Assembly: GCF_001696685.1 (NCBI RefSeq)
Contig: NZ_MBFG01000011.1
Location: 1 to 58,984 of the forward strand
Source of the DNA: Nosocomiicoccus ampullae
Lineage (GTDB): Bacteria; Bacillota; Bacilli; Staphylococcales; Salinicoccaceae
Length of the DNA stretch: 58,984 bases
Reading direction: 5' to 3'
Positions 42,566 through 51,977 of this stretch are shown one piece after another. The stretch's first letter is position 1; the number at the start of each line of letters is the position of its first letter. The position numbers and the translations under genes are program-made. The notes below the pieces were generated by a model. That model was given only the letters and a program-made list of their open reading frames with translations. It had not been told where the DNA came from and made no database searches.

Positions 42566-43183
42566 TTATTTTATATCTTTAAATTTTCCATGGAATATCC
42601 ATGATACTAAAGAAACTGTCGCTGCTCCGATTGCCATGCCTGCGAGAACGTCTGTTGGAAAATGGACGCCGAGATATACGCGTGACGAGCAAATAAGTAA
42701 AATTGCGACAGCACAAAGTGCATACAGTACAGCTTTATGATTTAAATTCGTATGTTTTATTAACACCATCAAACTTCCGAAAAATATGGTCGAACCGAGA
42801 CTGTGTCCACTTGGAAAACTAAATCCACCAATTTCAATTAAGCGTAAAAACGCCGGACGCTCTCTGTCGAATGAATGTTTCAGAACAGGAATTAAAATGC
42901 TAGACATTAACATTGAGACGACCAAAAACAATGCGTGAATGTTCATTCTGTATAACAGTAAAATCGCAATGACAATGATTGAGAGAATAATCATTGAGAT
43001 GACTTCACCGAGTTGAGTGACCCCTAAAAATAATGCAGTTGTTAAAAAACTTTCTGACGCATAGATAAACTCATACACTTCGCGGTCGATAAAACGACCG
43101 ACACGTGATTCGTGAAACACTGCAATCACACCAAATATTAGAGTAAATACGATAAACAGTGATATTTTCTTGGCACGACTCAT
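42566..43183 (-). CDS. PAP2-family membrane phosphatase
   Basis: A 205-residue protein with five or six membrane helices. The PAP2 signature is present: KHSFDRERPAF (motif 1), FPSGHSLGSTIFFGS (motif 2, the acid His) and SRVYLGVHFPTDVLAG (motif 3, the nucleophilic His). Such enzymes dephosphorylate lipid phosphates, either undecaprenyl pyrophosphate or phosphatidylglycerol phosphate. The position between murG and a GNAT gene makes a role in recycling the lipid carrier attractive, but this is inference. It starts three bases after the murG stop. Confidence 0.88.
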   Translation of the reverse strand: MSRAKKISLFIVFTLIFGVIAVFHESRVGRFIDREVYEFIYASESFLTTALFLGVTQLGEVISMIILSIIVIAILLLYRMNIHALFLVVSMLMSSILIPVLKHSFDRERPAFLRLIEIGGFSFPSGHSLGSTIFFGSLMVLIKHTNLNHKAVLYALCAVAILLICSSRVYLGVHFPTDVLAGMAIGAATVSLVSWIFHGKFKDIK

Positions 43184-43185
43184 AT

Positions 43186-44256
43186 TTACTCCTCCTTAAG
43201 TAGATGTTCTGTTAAGCGTTTTGGTGTCATCCCCGCTGTAAATGTCTCCATATTTTTAATGTATTTTAGTTTATTATTTTCGATTTTCATAATATTGTCA
43301 ATGATTCGTTTTGGAGTTATGGATTCATCTTCAAGAGTTTCAGCATAACCTTTACTTTTAAAGTACTCAGCGTTTTCGATTTGATCTCCGCGGCTTTGAG
43401 ATAACGGTAATGGGATTAAAAGCATCGGTTGCTTAAGGAGTAGTAATTCGTATATAACGTTTGCTCCACTACGTGAAATCACGACGTCAGAAATTTTATA
43501 GAAATGTGCGAGTTCATGTTGTACGAATTCGTATTGACGATAGTTAGGATGACTAATATCTTCACGCATATTATCTGGCCCTGTTATATGAATGACTTGG
43601 TATTGGTCTACAAAAGTATCTAAATGGTTATGCACTAAATCGTTTATAGATTTTGCCCCTAAACTCCCTCCGATAAACATAATTGTCGGTTGATTCGGAT
43701 CTAGTCCAGTAATGTTCTCTGCAATCTCTTTACTACCATGTAGCAATTCTTCACGAATGACAGGTCCTACATACTCAGATTTATTTGAATCGACAAAGTT
43801 TAACGTCTTTTCGAAAGTGACAAATATCTTTTTAGCAAATTTACCAGCAATTTTATTCGCTAGTCCTGGAGAAATATCTGACTCATGAATATAGACGGGT
43901 ATATTCAAACTTTTTGCTGCGAGTACAACTGGTACTGACACAAAACCACCTTTTGAAAAGACGAATTTCGGTTGTAACTTTTTTAATATACGTCTCGCAT
44001 CAAAAATGCCTTTTGTCACCTTAAATACATCTTTAATATTTTCAAATGATAAATAGCGTCGTAACTTACCACTTGAAATGCTGTAGTATTCGATACCGGA
44101 TTTTTCGATAATTTCTTTTTCAATACCTGTTTTAGATCCGATATAATATGGCTTTACGTTATCATTTAACAGTTCTGGTGCGATTAACGTATTTAACATG
44201 ACGTGACCGATTGTTCCTCCACCTGTTAATACGACTACATCATCATTTAATTTCAT
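43186..44256 (-). CDS. murG: MurG, lipid II synthase
   Basis: A 356-residue GT28 enzyme. The glycine-rich loops GGGTIGHVM (near residue 12) and GGSLGAKSIN (near 200) contact the acceptor and donor. VISRSGANVIYELL and QSRGDQIENAEYF form the UDP-GlcNAc site. It adds GlcNAc to undecaprenyl-PP-MurNAc-pentapeptide on the inner membrane face. The gene lies outside any dcw cluster and next to arlRS, as in staphylococci. First gene of an apparent murG-PAP2-GNAT operon. Confidence 0.95.
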   Translation of the reverse strand: MKLNDDVVVLTGGGTIGHVMLNTLIAPELLNDNVKPYYIGSKTGIEKEIIEKSGIEYYSISSGKLRRYLSFENIKDVFKVTKGIFDARRILKKLQPKFVFSKGGFVSVPVVLAAKSLNIPVYIHESDISPGLANKIAGKFAKKIFVTFEKTLNFVDSNKSEYVGPVIREELLHGSKEIAENITGLDPNQPTIMFIGGSLGAKSINDLVHNHLDTFVDQYQVIHITGPDNMREDISHPNYRQYEFVQHELAHFYKISDVVISRSGANVIYELLLLKQPMLLIPLPLSQSRGDQIENAEYFKSKGYAETLEDESITPKRIIDNIMKIENNKLKYIKNMETFTAGMTPKRLTEHLLKEE

Positions 44257-44281
44257 ATGTATCCTCTTTCTTTAAATAATG

Positions 44282-44311
44282 ATAAACACCATGCATATGC
44301 ACGGTGTTTAT
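44282..44311 (-). terminator. Hairpin after ctpA
   Basis: ATAAACACC / GGTGTTTAT nine-pair stem between ctpA and murG; the T-tract on the minus strand is weak, so efficiency is uncertain. Confidence 0.5.
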
Positions 44312-44316
44312 ATGAA

Positions 44317-45861
44317 TTATTCATCCTCTTGATTTGAACGTTTACGAGAATCATCGACAGGAATGTACTTAGACTCTTCTTTCATTTCTTTTGTAATATC
44401 TTCTTTAGACTTTTCGCCTTTAATATAATCTAATAGATAATCGTATTGAGTGTCATTATCTTGGATGTGCTCACGAATATCTTTCATTAATTGAGCTGTC
44501 GTATCCCCTGTAACGATACCATTTTCATCTAAGTTATTGTCTTTTTGATAATTTTTAACAGCGTCTGTTAAATTAGCGTCAAAGACGTTATCCATTGTTT
44601 CTATGTTATAACCTAACGCTTCTAACATCACTTTAATCGTAATAATATCATCGTTCTCTTGTGTTTCAATATAGGCATCTTCTCTATCTAAGAACTTCAC
44701 TCGATAGAAATCTGGATTGTTAATTACAAAGTCAGGTTCGATACCTTTTTCGTGAATCCAGTCGCCATTTGGTGTTAACCATTTCGTGTTCGTATATTTA
44801 ACTAATGATTGATCTTTGAATTCACTCGTTCTTTGTACGATACCTTTACCAAATGATTTCGTACCGACGATTTCAGCTTTCGTTAAATCTCGCATCGCTC
44901 CAGCAAATACTTCACTCGCACTTGCTGAACCTTCATTAAGTAAAATATAGATGTTGTCAAAGTCATCTTCTTTTACTAATCGATCATTTTCAGCATATAT
45001 CTCTTCACGGTCACCATTTTTATGCTCGAGATATAAGACGAGTTCGCCTTTATCTACGAAGAAATTAATCATCTCAACAGCTTCGTTTAATAGACCACCT
45101 GGGTTTGAACGAAAATCTAGTACGACGTCTTTAACTTTTTTCTCTTTAGCATCCTCAAGTGCAAGCTTTAATTCTTTCGCAGTGTCTTGTTGGAATCGAT
45201 TTATACTAATATGTGAAGTATCATCTTTTATTTCTGAAGTTACACTATCGATATGAATTTTTTCACGAGTAATAACGAGGTCAAATGGTTTGTCAGAACC
45301 TCTTTGAATCGTTAACGTGACATCCGTACCCTCTTCACCACGAATAAGTTGAACAGCTTCGTGTGAAGACCAACCTTTAATTGACTCTCCGTCAATTGCG
45401 AGTATTTTATCTCCAGGCTGAACGCCTGCTTTTTCCGCTGGCGAGCCTTTCATTGGACTTGAGACGATAACGTTTTGATCATCTTGCATAATTTCAGCAC
45501 CAATACCGTAAAATTCGCCGGTAATTGATTCTTCAAAATCAGCTGTTTCGTCTGCTTGCATGTATTCACTATATGGATCGTTTAAACCATTCACCATACC
45601 TTTAATCGAAGATTCAATTAAATGTTTTTTGTCAACGTCTGTATAATATTCTGAAGATAGAGTGTCGTACACGTTATATAATTTAACGAACTCTTGTCTC
45701 GTATCAGTTCCGACGTTTACTGCGCGTTCCGTTTTTCCACCTAAACTTAGTGCGGTAATTAATACAGAGAGAAAAATCGTCGTTAGTATGATGACGATAA
45801 ACCAGAATATATTTAAACTGACTTTTAAACGATGACTACTTTTTGGTATTTCGTTGTTCAC
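44317..45861 (-). CDS. ctpA: C-terminal processing protease CtpA (S41)
   Basis: A 514-residue membrane-anchored serine protease facing the cell wall. One N-terminal helix (residues about 16-42) is the anchor. A PDZ domain follows (about 105-190; VSSPMKGSPAEKAGVQPGD), then the S41 domain with the Ser in NEGSASASEVF and the Lys in GTKSFGKGI. A peptidoglycan-binding domain (LEALGYNIETMDNVFDANL) and a charged tail end it. In S. aureus CtpA clears wall-related proteins and supports stress survival. GTG start preceded by AGGTGAAACT. Confidence 0.92.
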   Translation of the reverse strand: MNNEIPKSSHRLKVSLNIFWFIVIILTTIFLSVLITALSLGGKTERAVNVGTDTRQEFVKLYNVYDTLSSEYYTDVDKKHLIESSIKGMVNGLNDPYSEYMQADETADFEESITGEFYGIGAEIMQDDQNVIVSSPMKGSPAEKAGVQPGDKILAIDGESIKGWSSHEAVQLIRGEEGTDVTLTIQRGSDKPFDLVITREKIHIDSVTSEIKDDTSHISINRFQQDTAKELKLALEDAKEKKVKDVVLDFRSNPGGLLNEAVEMINFFVDKGELVLYLEHKNGDREEIYAENDRLVKEDDFDNIYILLNEGSASASEVFAGAMRDLTKAEIVGTKSFGKGIVQRTSEFKDQSLVKYTNTKWLTPNGDWIHEKGIEPDFVINNPDFYRVKFLDREDAYIETQENDDIITIKVMLEALGYNIETMDNVFDANLTDAVKNYQKDNNLDENGIVTGDTTAQLMKDIREHIQDNDTQYDYLLDYIKGEKSKEDITKEMKEESKYIPVDDSRKRSNQEDE

Positions 45862-45882
45862 AGTTTCACCTAATTTCTAATA

Positions 45883-46599
45883 TTACAATGATTCTGCAAA
45901 TGGAAGAGCAGCATCTAATGCAATTTCAATCATCTCATTAAATGTCGTCTGTCTTTCCATTGCTGAAGTTTCCTCACCTGTTATTACGTGGTCAGATACT
46001 GTTAAAATACTCAGCGCTCTTGCGTTATATTTTTTAGCAATTGTAAATAATGCGCTTGACTCCATCTCTAACGCAAGTACACCGTATTCTGCAAGTTGTT
46101 CGATGTTTCCTTTTTCATCGTAAAATGAATCAGCTGTAAATACGTTACCGACAATCGCGTTCGTTCCGCGTTTCGTTGCTTCATTGTAAGCGGACGCGAG
46201 TAATTCAAAGTCTGAAGTCGGTGCATAACTGATATTATTAAATAATTTCGTGTTTTGACTAGAATCAGTCGATGCACTTTGAGCGATAATTAAATCACGT
46301 ACATTAATATCTTCTTTAATCGCACCACAAGTACCAACACGAATTAAGTTTTTAACTCCGTAATCACGCATTAACTCATGGACATAAATAGAGATAGAAG
46401 GAATTCCCATTCCTGTACCCATAACAGAAATTCTTTTTCCTTTATATGTTCCAGTAAAACCGAACATGTTTCTTACTTCATTAAATTGTGTAACATCTTC
46501 TAAAAATGTTTCTGCAATGTATTTTGCACGTAACGGATCTCCTGGTAGTAAAATAGTTTCTGCAATGTCGCCTTGTTTTGCACCAATATGAATGCTCAT
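45883..46599 (-). CDS. deoD: Purine-nucleoside phosphorylase (DeoD)
   Basis: A 238-residue hexameric PNP of the DeoD type: [20 protein letters not shown] at the start, RVGTCGAI with the phosphate site, and LEMESSALF for ribose binding. It splits purine (deoxy)nucleosides with phosphate for salvage. ATG 46599 is chosen: AGGAGG lies six bases upstream, while the ATG at 46605 abuts that site. It lies 20 bases after the YozE-like gene. Confidence 0.93.
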   Translation of the reverse strand: MSIHIGAKQGDIAETILLPGDPLRAKYIAETFLEDVTQFNEVRNMFGFTGTYKGKRISVMGTGMGIPSISIYVHELMRDYGVKNLIRVGTCGAIKEDINVRDLIIAQSASTDSSQNTKLFNNISYAPTSDFELLASAYNEATKRGTNAIVGNVFTADSFYDEKGNIEQLAEYGVLALEMESSALFTIAKKYNARALSILTVSDHVITGEETSAMERQTTFNEMIEIALDAALPFAESL

Positions 46600-46609
46600 G
46601 TTCATCCTC

Positions 46610-46831
46610 CTAATATTTTAACCAATTTTCATATTCTTCAAATAAAGTATCAAACGTGTGTAATGACGCACCGTCGTATGGTGTTTTTTCTAGATAGTCT
46701 GAAATATTATTATAGTCAGTAGAAAATTTGGGGAAATCTAAATCATTCACTACGTGTGTAGCGAACACTCCGCTTTCACTCTTTTCACCGACTTTTGTTT
46801 TCATAAACTGATAAAAAGAATAACTTTTCAT
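46610..46831 (-). CDS. YozE-like protein (UPF0346)
   Basis: A 73-residue YozE_SAM-like protein: [20 protein letters not shown] with the helical core, then [19 protein letters not shown] split by a turn and [16 protein letters not shown]. The family has a SAM-like helical fold and unknown function; it often follows msrB in staphylococci. ATG 46831 is used; the frame can be extended to TTG 46843, but that is not supported by similarity. Confidence 0.82.
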   Translation of the reverse strand: MKSYSFYQFMKTKVGEKSESGVFATHVVNDLDFPKFSTDYNNISDYLEKTPYDGASLHTFDTLFEEYENWLKY

Positions 46832-46835
46832 AGTA

Positions 46836-47255
46836 TCACTCAAACAATGTTAAATACTTTTCGTAATCTGTATCTTTTAACTCTTCTTTTGGAATAAAAG
46901 TTAATGCAGCAGAGTTAATACAATATCTCATTCCCCCTGATTCGACAGGGCCATCATTAAATACATGACCTAAATGTGAATCAGACGTATCGCTACGTAC
47001 TTCAATACGACGCATTCCAAATGAATCATCAAAATGTTCAGAGACAGATTCATCGATTGTACGTGTAAATGATGGCCAACCACATCCAGCATCATATTTA
47101 TCCGTCGAACTAAACAATGCTTGACCGGATAATTTATCGACGTATATACCCGCTTCAGTGTGCTGATCATACTCATTTTGAAACGGTGGTTCAGTACCAT
47201 TTTCTTTCATGACGTGATATTCCATTTCAGTGAGTTCAGAAATGTCTTTTTTCAT
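46836..47255 (-). CDS. msrB: Peptide methionine-R-sulfoxide reductase (MsrB)
   Basis: A 139-residue MsrB. The catalytic Cys lies in [10 protein letters not shown], with [10 protein letters not shown] and [13 protein letters not shown] forming the substrate pocket. It reduces the R epimer of methionine sulfoxide with thioredoxin. The two CxxC zinc pairs of some MsrB enzymes are absent. It starts at the stop codon of msrA, so both are produced together. Confidence 0.95.
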   Translation of the reverse strand: MKKDISELTEMEYHVMKENGTEPPFQNEYDQHTEAGIYVDKLSGQALFSSTDKYDAGCGWPSFTRTIDESVSEHFDDSFGMRRIEVRSDTSDSHLGHVFNDGPVESGGMRYCINSAALTFIPKEELKDTDYEKYLTLFE

Positions 47256-47779
47256 TAGTTTTCACTCCAATGTTTCTCAATAAACCCTTTACGACCAGAA
47301 CCTTTATAAAACGCATTATAATGTGCACTGTTTTTCTTATAAAAATCTTGATGATAATCTTCTGCTGCATAAAAGTTCTTATACGGTAACACAGGTGTAA
47401 TCACAGGATCGTTAAATACTTTTGAATCGTTTAATTCATCGATATATTTCTCTGCTTCTTCTTTTTGAGTGTCATCATGATAAAAGACAGCAGGCATATA
47501 CATCGATCCACGGTCACCGAATTGTCCATCATTATCTGTTGGGTCAAATGTTTTAAAGAACACTTCTAAAATTTCACGGTATGAAATAACATCTGGATCA
47601 AAATCAATTTGTACCGCTTCTGTATGACCTGTTGTACCAGATCCAACCTCTTCATATGTCGGATTTTCTTTGTGGCCGTTTGAGTAGCCACTTGTTACTG
47701 AATTTACACCATCGTATTGGTCGAATGGTTTAACTAAACACCAAAAACAACCACCTGCTAATGTCGCTTTTGCCATCAT
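47255..47779 (-). CDS. msrA: Peptide methionine-S-sulfoxide reductase (MsrA)
   Basis: A 174-residue MsrA. The nucleophilic Cys is in AGGCFWC near residue 13. The segments [12 protein letters not shown] and [11 protein letters not shown] are family hallmarks. It repairs the S epimer of oxidised methionine, complementary to MsrB. AGGAGTGAT precedes two consecutive ATG codons. Placed ten bases after the YpmS-like gene in a long dfrA-to-deoD run. Confidence 0.95.
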   Translation of the reverse strand: MMAKATLAGGCFWCLVKPFDQYDGVNSVTSGYSNGHKENPTYEEVGSGTTGHTEAVQIDFDPDVISYREILEVFFKTFDPTDNDGQFGDRGSMYMPAVFYHDDTQKEEAEKYIDELNDSKVFNDPVITPVLPYKNFYAAEDYHQDFYKKNSAHYNAFYKGSGRKGFIEKHWSEN

Positions 47780-47788
47780 ATCACTCCT

Positions 47789-48340
47789 CTAAAATAATCC
47801 ATCAACTGAAAAATACCACTTATCATTTTTATAATCAATTTCATCGATAGTAACGTCGTATTCAAGTTGTTGTTTAAAAACTTTTGAATCGATAATAATC
47901 TCTGGTGCATCATCACTAAATTCCATGCCATTATCTAATGTTACATGGTTTTTAAGTGTATCATATATTAAATCTAAGCTGACTGAAAATCTTGCGATAT
48001 CAATATCTTTTAATTGTAAAATAATCTGATCGTCTTTTACAAGTGGTTCAATTGAAACATTTACTGGAACATCGATGTTTAAAACAGAATATAACGTTTC
48101 AATTTCGATGCCACTTGTTGAAACATTGACGTACATATTATCGTCTATGTTGTCATTGATAATTTTTTCAATTGTTTCGTTGTTCGCAACGACTTGTAAG
48201 TTCGAATCTTTTGACTGTGTGCTAGGCTCACTTAATTGGTCATAATCTGGTAACGTTATGACCTTATAACCAATTGTCCCAATAACTATAGCGTTAATGG
48301 AAAATAATATTATAAATAAAACTTTCCAAATATTATTCAT
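47789..48340 (-). CDS. YpmS-like membrane-anchored protein (DUF2140)
   Basis: A 183-residue protein with an N-terminal membrane helix (residues about 6-27) and an extracellular domain made of repeated strand patterns (IILQLKDIDIARFSVSLDL). It fits YpmS/DUF2140, conserved near dfrA and msrA in Bacilli. The function is unknown; the fold is thought to bind lipid or wall components. It overlaps dfrA by eight bases. Confidence 0.8.
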   Translation of the reverse strand: MNNIWKVLFIILFSINAIVIGTIGYKVITLPDYDQLSEPSTQSKDSNLQVVANNETIEKIINDNIDDNMYVNVSTSGIEIETLYSVLNIDVPVNVSIEPLVKDDQIILQLKDIDIARFSVSLDLIYDTLKNHVTLDNGMEFSDDAPEIIIDSKVFKQQLEYDVTIDEIDYKNDKWYFSVDGLF

Positions 48341-48815
48341 AAGAATCCTTCTTTACGTAATGTAAATATGCGTACGGATAATTTACTTCTTCTGAAACGT
48401 CATAATCTTCTCTTGATACTAATTCAAAATCATTTTTGTCATATTCTGGGAAGAACGTATCTCCAACGAACGATTCATAAATTTCAGTGACGTACATCTC
48501 TTCTACTTCATCAATCATTGCATCGTATAATTTGCTTCCACCGAATACAAATACTTTACCGTCTAAAGATTTGATTTCATCGAGACTACGAATAATCTCA
48601 ATACCGTCATCATCTATATCTTGACTCGTTAAGACGACGTTTTTTCTATTTGGTAGTGGTCTCCCAAGTGACTCATAAGTCGTTCTTCCCATTACGATTG
48701 TATGTCCTGTTGTAATTTCTTTTAAACGTTTTAAATCATGTGGCAAGCGCCACGGCATATCGCCTTTAAATCCGATAACGTTTTGATTTGCATATGCTAC
48801 TATTAACGATAACAT
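48333..48815 (-). CDS. dfrA: Dihydrofolate reductase
   Basis: A 160-residue DHFR. VAYANQNVIGFKGDMPWRLP contains the Met20-loop equivalent, with the catalytic acidic residue in LPHDLKRLKE. NADPH-binding parts are IVMGRTTYESLG and KVFVFGGSKLYD. It renews tetrahydrofolate used by the thymidylate synthase encoded just upstream. GGAGATAAATA precedes the ATG. Confidence 0.95.
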   Translation of the reverse strand: MLSLIVAYANQNVIGFKGDMPWRLPHDLKRLKEITTGHTIVMGRTTYESLGRPLPNRKNVVLTSQDIDDDGIEIIRSLDEIKSLDGKVFVFGGSKLYDAMIDEVEEMYVTEIYESFVGDTFFPEYDKNDFELVSREDYDVSEEVNYPYAYLHYVKKDSYE

Positions 48816-48827
48816 TATTTATCTCCT

Positions 48828-49781
48828 TTAGACCGCAATTGGTGCTTTAATGCTTTTATGGCTTTTGTAATCGACGAGCTCAAAGTCTTCGTATTCTAGA
48901 TCGAACATTGACTTATCTGTATTTATTTTAACAGTTGGTGCGTCGAATCCGTCTCTAGAGAGTTGAGTCTCAACTGCTTCGATATGATTTTGATAAATAT
49001 GAACATCACCAAAAGTATGAATGAACTCACCGACTTCTAGTCCTGTTTCTCTTGCGACGAGTAGCAATAATAGACTGTATGACGCGATGTTAAATGGAAC
49101 ACCTAAAAATACGTCCGCGCTTCTTTGGTAAAGTTGTAGACTTAACTTACCATCGTTTACGTAAAACTGAAACAGCGTATGACATGGCGGTAATGCCATC
49201 GTTTCAATTTCTGCAGGATTCCATGCTGAGACGATATGTCGTCTAGAATATGGAGTATTTTTAATCGAATCGATTAAGTTCTGTAGTTGGTCGACAGACT
49301 CTCCATTTGGTCCGATCCAATCTCTCCACTGTTTACCATATACATTTCCGAGTTCACCATACTTTTTAGCGAATGTATCATCTGTTAAAATGCGTTCTTT
49401 ATATTTTTCCATTTCTTGTTGATATACTTCGTTAAACGCTTCGTCTTTCAACGCACGTCGGCCAAAATCTGTCATATCTTCACCGTGATAATCATCAGAT
49501 TCTACATAACGTTTAAATGCCCATTCGTTCCAAATGTTGTTGTTGTACTGAAGTAAATACTTGATATTCGTATCTCCACGCATAAACCAAATGAGTTCTG
49601 TCGCAATCAGTTTAAACGATGTACGTTTTGTCGTTAATAATGGGAAACCTTTACTTAAGTCAAAACGCATTTGATATCCGAAAGTTGAAATTGTACCCGT
49701 TCCTGTGCGGTCATCTTTAGTCGTTCCTGTATCTAGTACATGTTGTAATAAGTTATGATACGCTTGATCAAAAGTATTCAT
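48828..49781 (-). CDS. thyA: Thymidylate synthase
   Basis: A 317-residue ThyA. The nucleophilic Cys is in [25 protein letters not shown] binds phosphate near the N-terminus, and [16 protein letters not shown] lines the folate site. It methylates dUMP with methylene-THF and yields dihydrofolate for DfrA. First gene of the operon thyA-dfrA-ypmS-msrA-msrB-yozE-deoD, as judged by short gaps. GAAAGGAAG precedes the ATG. Confidence 0.96.
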   Translation of the reverse strand: MNTFDQAYHNLLQHVLDTGTTKDDRTGTGTISTFGYQMRFDLSKGFPLLTTKRTSFKLIATELIWFMRGDTNIKYLLQYNNNIWNEWAFKRYVESDDYHGEDMTDFGRRALKDEAFNEVYQQEMEKYKERILTDDTFAKKYGELGNVYGKQWRDWIGPNGESVDQLQNLIDSIKNTPYSRRHIVSAWNPAEIETMALPPCHTLFQFYVNDGKLSLQLYQRSADVFLGVPFNIASYSLLLLLVARETGLEVGEFIHTFGDVHIYQNHIEAVETQLSRDGFDAPTVKINTDKSMFDLEYEDFELVDYKSHKSIKAPIAV

Positions 49782-49861
49782 AAAAATCTTCCTTTCTTTT
49801 ACTCGGTATTTTTAATATAATATAAGTAATCATATATACTTCAAGCGAAGGAGTGTTCCGG

Positions 49862-49933
49862 ATGGAAGCAGTAATGTTTACTGGATTAGTATTACTTTCA
49901 CTTTACATGATTTCGATGTGTATTTTTGAATAA
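49862..49933 (+). CDS. Possible 23-residue membrane peptide
   Basis: A short ORF between two minus-strand genes. AAGGAG lies eight bases before its ATG, and TATAAT (49816-49821) can serve as a -10. Its product is one hydrophobic helix (MFTGLVLLSLYMISMCIF) with an acidic residue near each end. A strong terminator follows within 20 bases. Size and character recall small membrane peptides or type I toxins, but the usual basic tail is absent and no antisense RNA can be recognised. No homologue is known to me. Confidence 0.45.
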   Translation: MEAVMFTGLVLLSLYMISMCIFE

Positions 49934-49950
49934 TACTAATTAATAGACTA

Positions 49951-49984
49951 AAAAGGAAAGCATAATCAGTGCTTTCCTTTTTTT
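49951..49984. terminator. Bidirectional terminator between the small ORF and the bacilliredoxin gene
   Basis: AAAAGGAAAGC / GCTTTCCTTTT with a nine-base loop and T or A runs on both sides. Confidence 0.85.
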
Positions 49985-50420
49985 ATTGACAATACTCGTC
50001 AAAGACGTCTTTTAAATCCATCATAATATCTTCAATTTCTCTGCCCTCAATAAACATTCTCGGTAAGAAGTATTTTAACTCTTTACCTTTAAATAATGCC
50101 ATTGATGGGCTCGAAGGTTCCTGACCAATATACGTTCTCATTTCTTCAGTTGCTTCTTTATCTTGTCCTGCAAAAACAGTCACTAAATGATCTGGTGTAT
50201 TTGGGTTTTGTAATGCGACTGTACGTGCTGCTGGTCGTGCCAGTCCTGCTGCACATCCACACATACTATTGATAACAACGAAAGTCGTTTCATCGTCATT
50301 TACATTGTCCATAAAGTCTTTGACCGCTTCTTTAGTTGTGAATTCTTCAAAATTGTATTTTGTTAGGTCTTTTCTATAAGCATCAACAAGTTCATTCATA
50401 TATGCTTCATATGGATTCAT
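49983..50420 (-). CDS. Bacilliredoxin (BrxA/BrxB, YphP/YqiW family)
   Basis: A 145-residue thioredoxin-fold protein with the CGC active site in [13 protein letters not shown]. Bacilliredoxins remove bacillithiol from S-thiolated proteins after oxidative or hypochlorite stress. That implies the organism makes bacillithiol. [19 protein letters not shown] at the end is typical. GAGGAATCAATA precedes the ATG, which overlaps the cvfC stop by one base, so expression is coupled to cvfC. BrxA or BrxB cannot be decided. Confidence 0.9.
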   Translation of the reverse strand: MNPYEAYMNELVDAYRKDLTKYNFEEFTTKEAVKDFMDNVNDDETTFVVINSMCGCAAGLARPAARTVALQNPNTPDHLVTVFAGQDKEATEEMRTYIGQEPSSPSMALFKGKELKYFLPRMFIEGREIEDIMMDLKDVFDEYCQ

Positions 50421-51217
50421 TATTGATTCCTCTTTTCCATTTGTTTCCAGACACTTCCAAGTGCTCTTTCGCCTTCTTCAATTCTTGAAATCGCAAGTTC
50501 TTTTTGCAATTTACATTCGTATGACGAATCATCTCTATATTGATATAAAAATGGAAGACTAGAATCGTCACCGACTTCATATACAAACATCGCTGCACGC
50601 CAACGAACGATTGGACTTTTATCATCAAGTAACGGATACATATCTTTTAAACCAGACTTAAGACCAAGATCACTGTATGCATCTCCTGCTGTTCTACGAA
50701 CAGTAACGGATTTATCTTGAAGCGCCTGCTTTAAATAATTTAAAGTTTCCTCTTTTTCAATCATTGCTAGAAGTGAAACTGCCATACGACGAATTTGTAC
50801 TTTTGAATCGTTTAACGCAAACGTTAATAATTCATAATCGCCTTCATTCGGTGTATCAAAGTGATTTAAATAATAGAGTCTCTTCTTCCAATCTTTTTCT
50901 TGCTCGAAAGTATCTAAATCAATTTTAAAATAGCGTTTTGGTTCTGGTTGTTTATTTTCTTTAGCAGCCTTTACAAGATGAGTTAAACGCTCTTTTGTAT
51001 AAAGGGCACCGATTTCTTCTTTTACTTCAGTTAGAACGTCATTAAGCTCACCATAATAGTATCCGATAGACTCCCATTTTCTACTAAATATAATATTTTC
51101 TTCAGGAAGTGTGGCAGCTTCTACAGCGTTTAAAAAGTCATTGTTTAACGCTTCTCTCACTTCGCCATCATTAAGTTTAATTTGATAAGGAATTTCTTTA
51201 AATGTTAGTAATTCCAC
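50420..51217 (-). CDS. cvfC: CvfC C-terminal part (HEAT-repeat domain), second half of a split gene
   Basis: Residues [15 protein letters not shown] onward correspond to residues about 110-374 of S. aureus conserved virulence factor C. HEAT-like repeats ([47 protein letters not shown]) fill the C-terminal 140 residues. The frame is open further upstream without a stop and joins the 5' part by a -1 shift at 51256-51262, giving [21 protein letters not shown], which matches the family. The GTG at 51217 lacks a Shine-Dalgarno. So this half is probably made only by frameshifting or is lost. CvfC influences virulence gene expression by unknown means. Confidence 0.82.
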   Translation of the reverse strand: MELLTFKEIPYQIKLNDGEVREALNNDFLNAVEAATLPEENIIFSRKWESIGYYYGELNDVLTEVKEEIGALYTKERLTHLVKAAKENKQPEPKRYFKIDLDTFEQEKDWKKRLYYLNHFDTPNEGDYELLTFALNDSKVQIRRMAVSLLAMIEKEETLNYLKQALQDKSVTVRRTAGDAYSDLGLKSGLKDMYPLLDDKSPIVRWRAAMFVYEVGDDSSLPFLYQYRDDSSYECKLQKELAISRIEEGERALGSVWKQMEKRNQ

Positions 51218-51252
51218 TTTTACTTCGCCAAAGTGTTCGTCGACGTGCGCAA

Positions 51253-51522
51253 TTACTTTTTTGTATCTTGTCCTTCAAATTGAGCTTCAATTTTAGGAAT
51301 AACAACGTCCCACTCTGCACGTGGATCTTTATCTACAGATATGAAATCTAGAGCGTAAAATACGCTAGTCACTTCATCGATTTCAAGTACACGGTTGATG
51401 AAGTCCGGATTTTCTGGACTTACTTCTCTATGTGTTGAAGATTTCATATCTGGCTTTTGCTCATCTAAAACAACTTTCATCGTATTTGGGTTTGGTGTTG
51501 GTTCGATTTTGATAATATTCAT
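51253..51522 (-). CDS. cvfC: CvfC N-terminal part (Nfu_N-like domain), first half of a split gene
   Basis: An 89-residue frame that starts at ATG 51522, after AAGGAGAAAG, with MNIIKIEPTPNPNTMKVVL. This is the Nfu N-terminal (NifU scaffold-like) domain that opens staphylococcal CvfC. It stops at TAA 51253 directly after GQDTKK. In S. aureus the protein continues without a break. Here the A6 tract just before the stop forms A-AAA-AAG, so a -1 shift restores the long frame. The Nfu_N domain alone could be a separate product. Confidence 0.82.
   Translation of the reverse strand: MNIIKIEPTPNPNTMKVVLDEQKPDMKSSTHREVSPENPDFINRVLEIDEVTSVFYALDFISVDKDPRAEWDVVIPKIEAQFEGQDTKK
51256..51262 (-). other. A-AAA-AAG slippery heptamer in cvfC
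   Basis: On the minus strand the zero frame reads ACA-AAA-AAG-TAA; slipping back one base gives AAA-AAA-GTA and opens the rest of cvfC. A purine-rich GAAGGA lies eight bases before the heptamer, similar in layout to the stimulatory Shine-Dalgarno of E. coli dnaX. No strong hairpin follows. Confidence 0.6.
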
Positions 51523-51584
51523 ATACTTTCTCCTTATTTTACGTATTACAGACATTATACTATTTTGAGAGATATTTTTTAATT

Positions 51585-51977
51585 TTATTTGTTTAAATAT
51601 TTATATAACTCTGTTTTAGCGAGATGATCTGCGTGTTTATTGTGCTCACGTGTGATAAAAGAAACTAATAATAAATTAAATTTAGTCTCGTAATTGACGT
51701 ATGTTGTTAAATATTGTTTAAAGCGCGGATCTTTTGCGAAACGTTTTTCAATTGAATCGACGACAATTTGTGAATCGGTATAAATTATTGCTTGTTTAAT
51801 ATTCAATTCAATACACTTTTCAAGAGCAAAGATTAACGTCGCCCACTCTGCTTCATTGTTATCTATATGATGAAACACTGATGTAAATTCGTGTGTAGTT
51901 TCATCTTTGATGATCACTGCACCAACAGAAATGTGCGGATGTTGACGCGTTGCTGCATCGATGTGTACCGTTGCCAT
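51585..51977 (-). CDS. RNase H-like protein (RNase HI family)
   Basis: A 130-residue RNase H fold. Acidic active-site positions appear in VHIDAATR, NNEAEWATL, IYTDSQIVV and the last in KHADHLAK. This short type (YpeP-like) lacks the basic protrusion of E. coli RNase HI. It may cleave RNA in RNA-DNA hybrids, but some YpeP-like proteins are inactive. Its ATG overlaps the stop codon of the exonuclease gene, which suggests joint action in primer removal or repair. Confidence 0.85.
   Translation of the reverse strand: MATVHIDAATRQHPHISVGAVIIKDETTHEFTSVFHHIDNNEAEWATLIFALEKCIELNIKQAIIYTDSQIVVDSIEKRFAKDPRFKQYLTTYVNYETKFNLLLVSFITREHNKHADHLAKTELYKYLNK

Noticed and set aside
51179..51217. Independent translation of the CvfC HEAT half from GTG 51217
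   Set aside because: No Shine-Dalgarno precedes it, and family similarity continues upstream through the slippery site.
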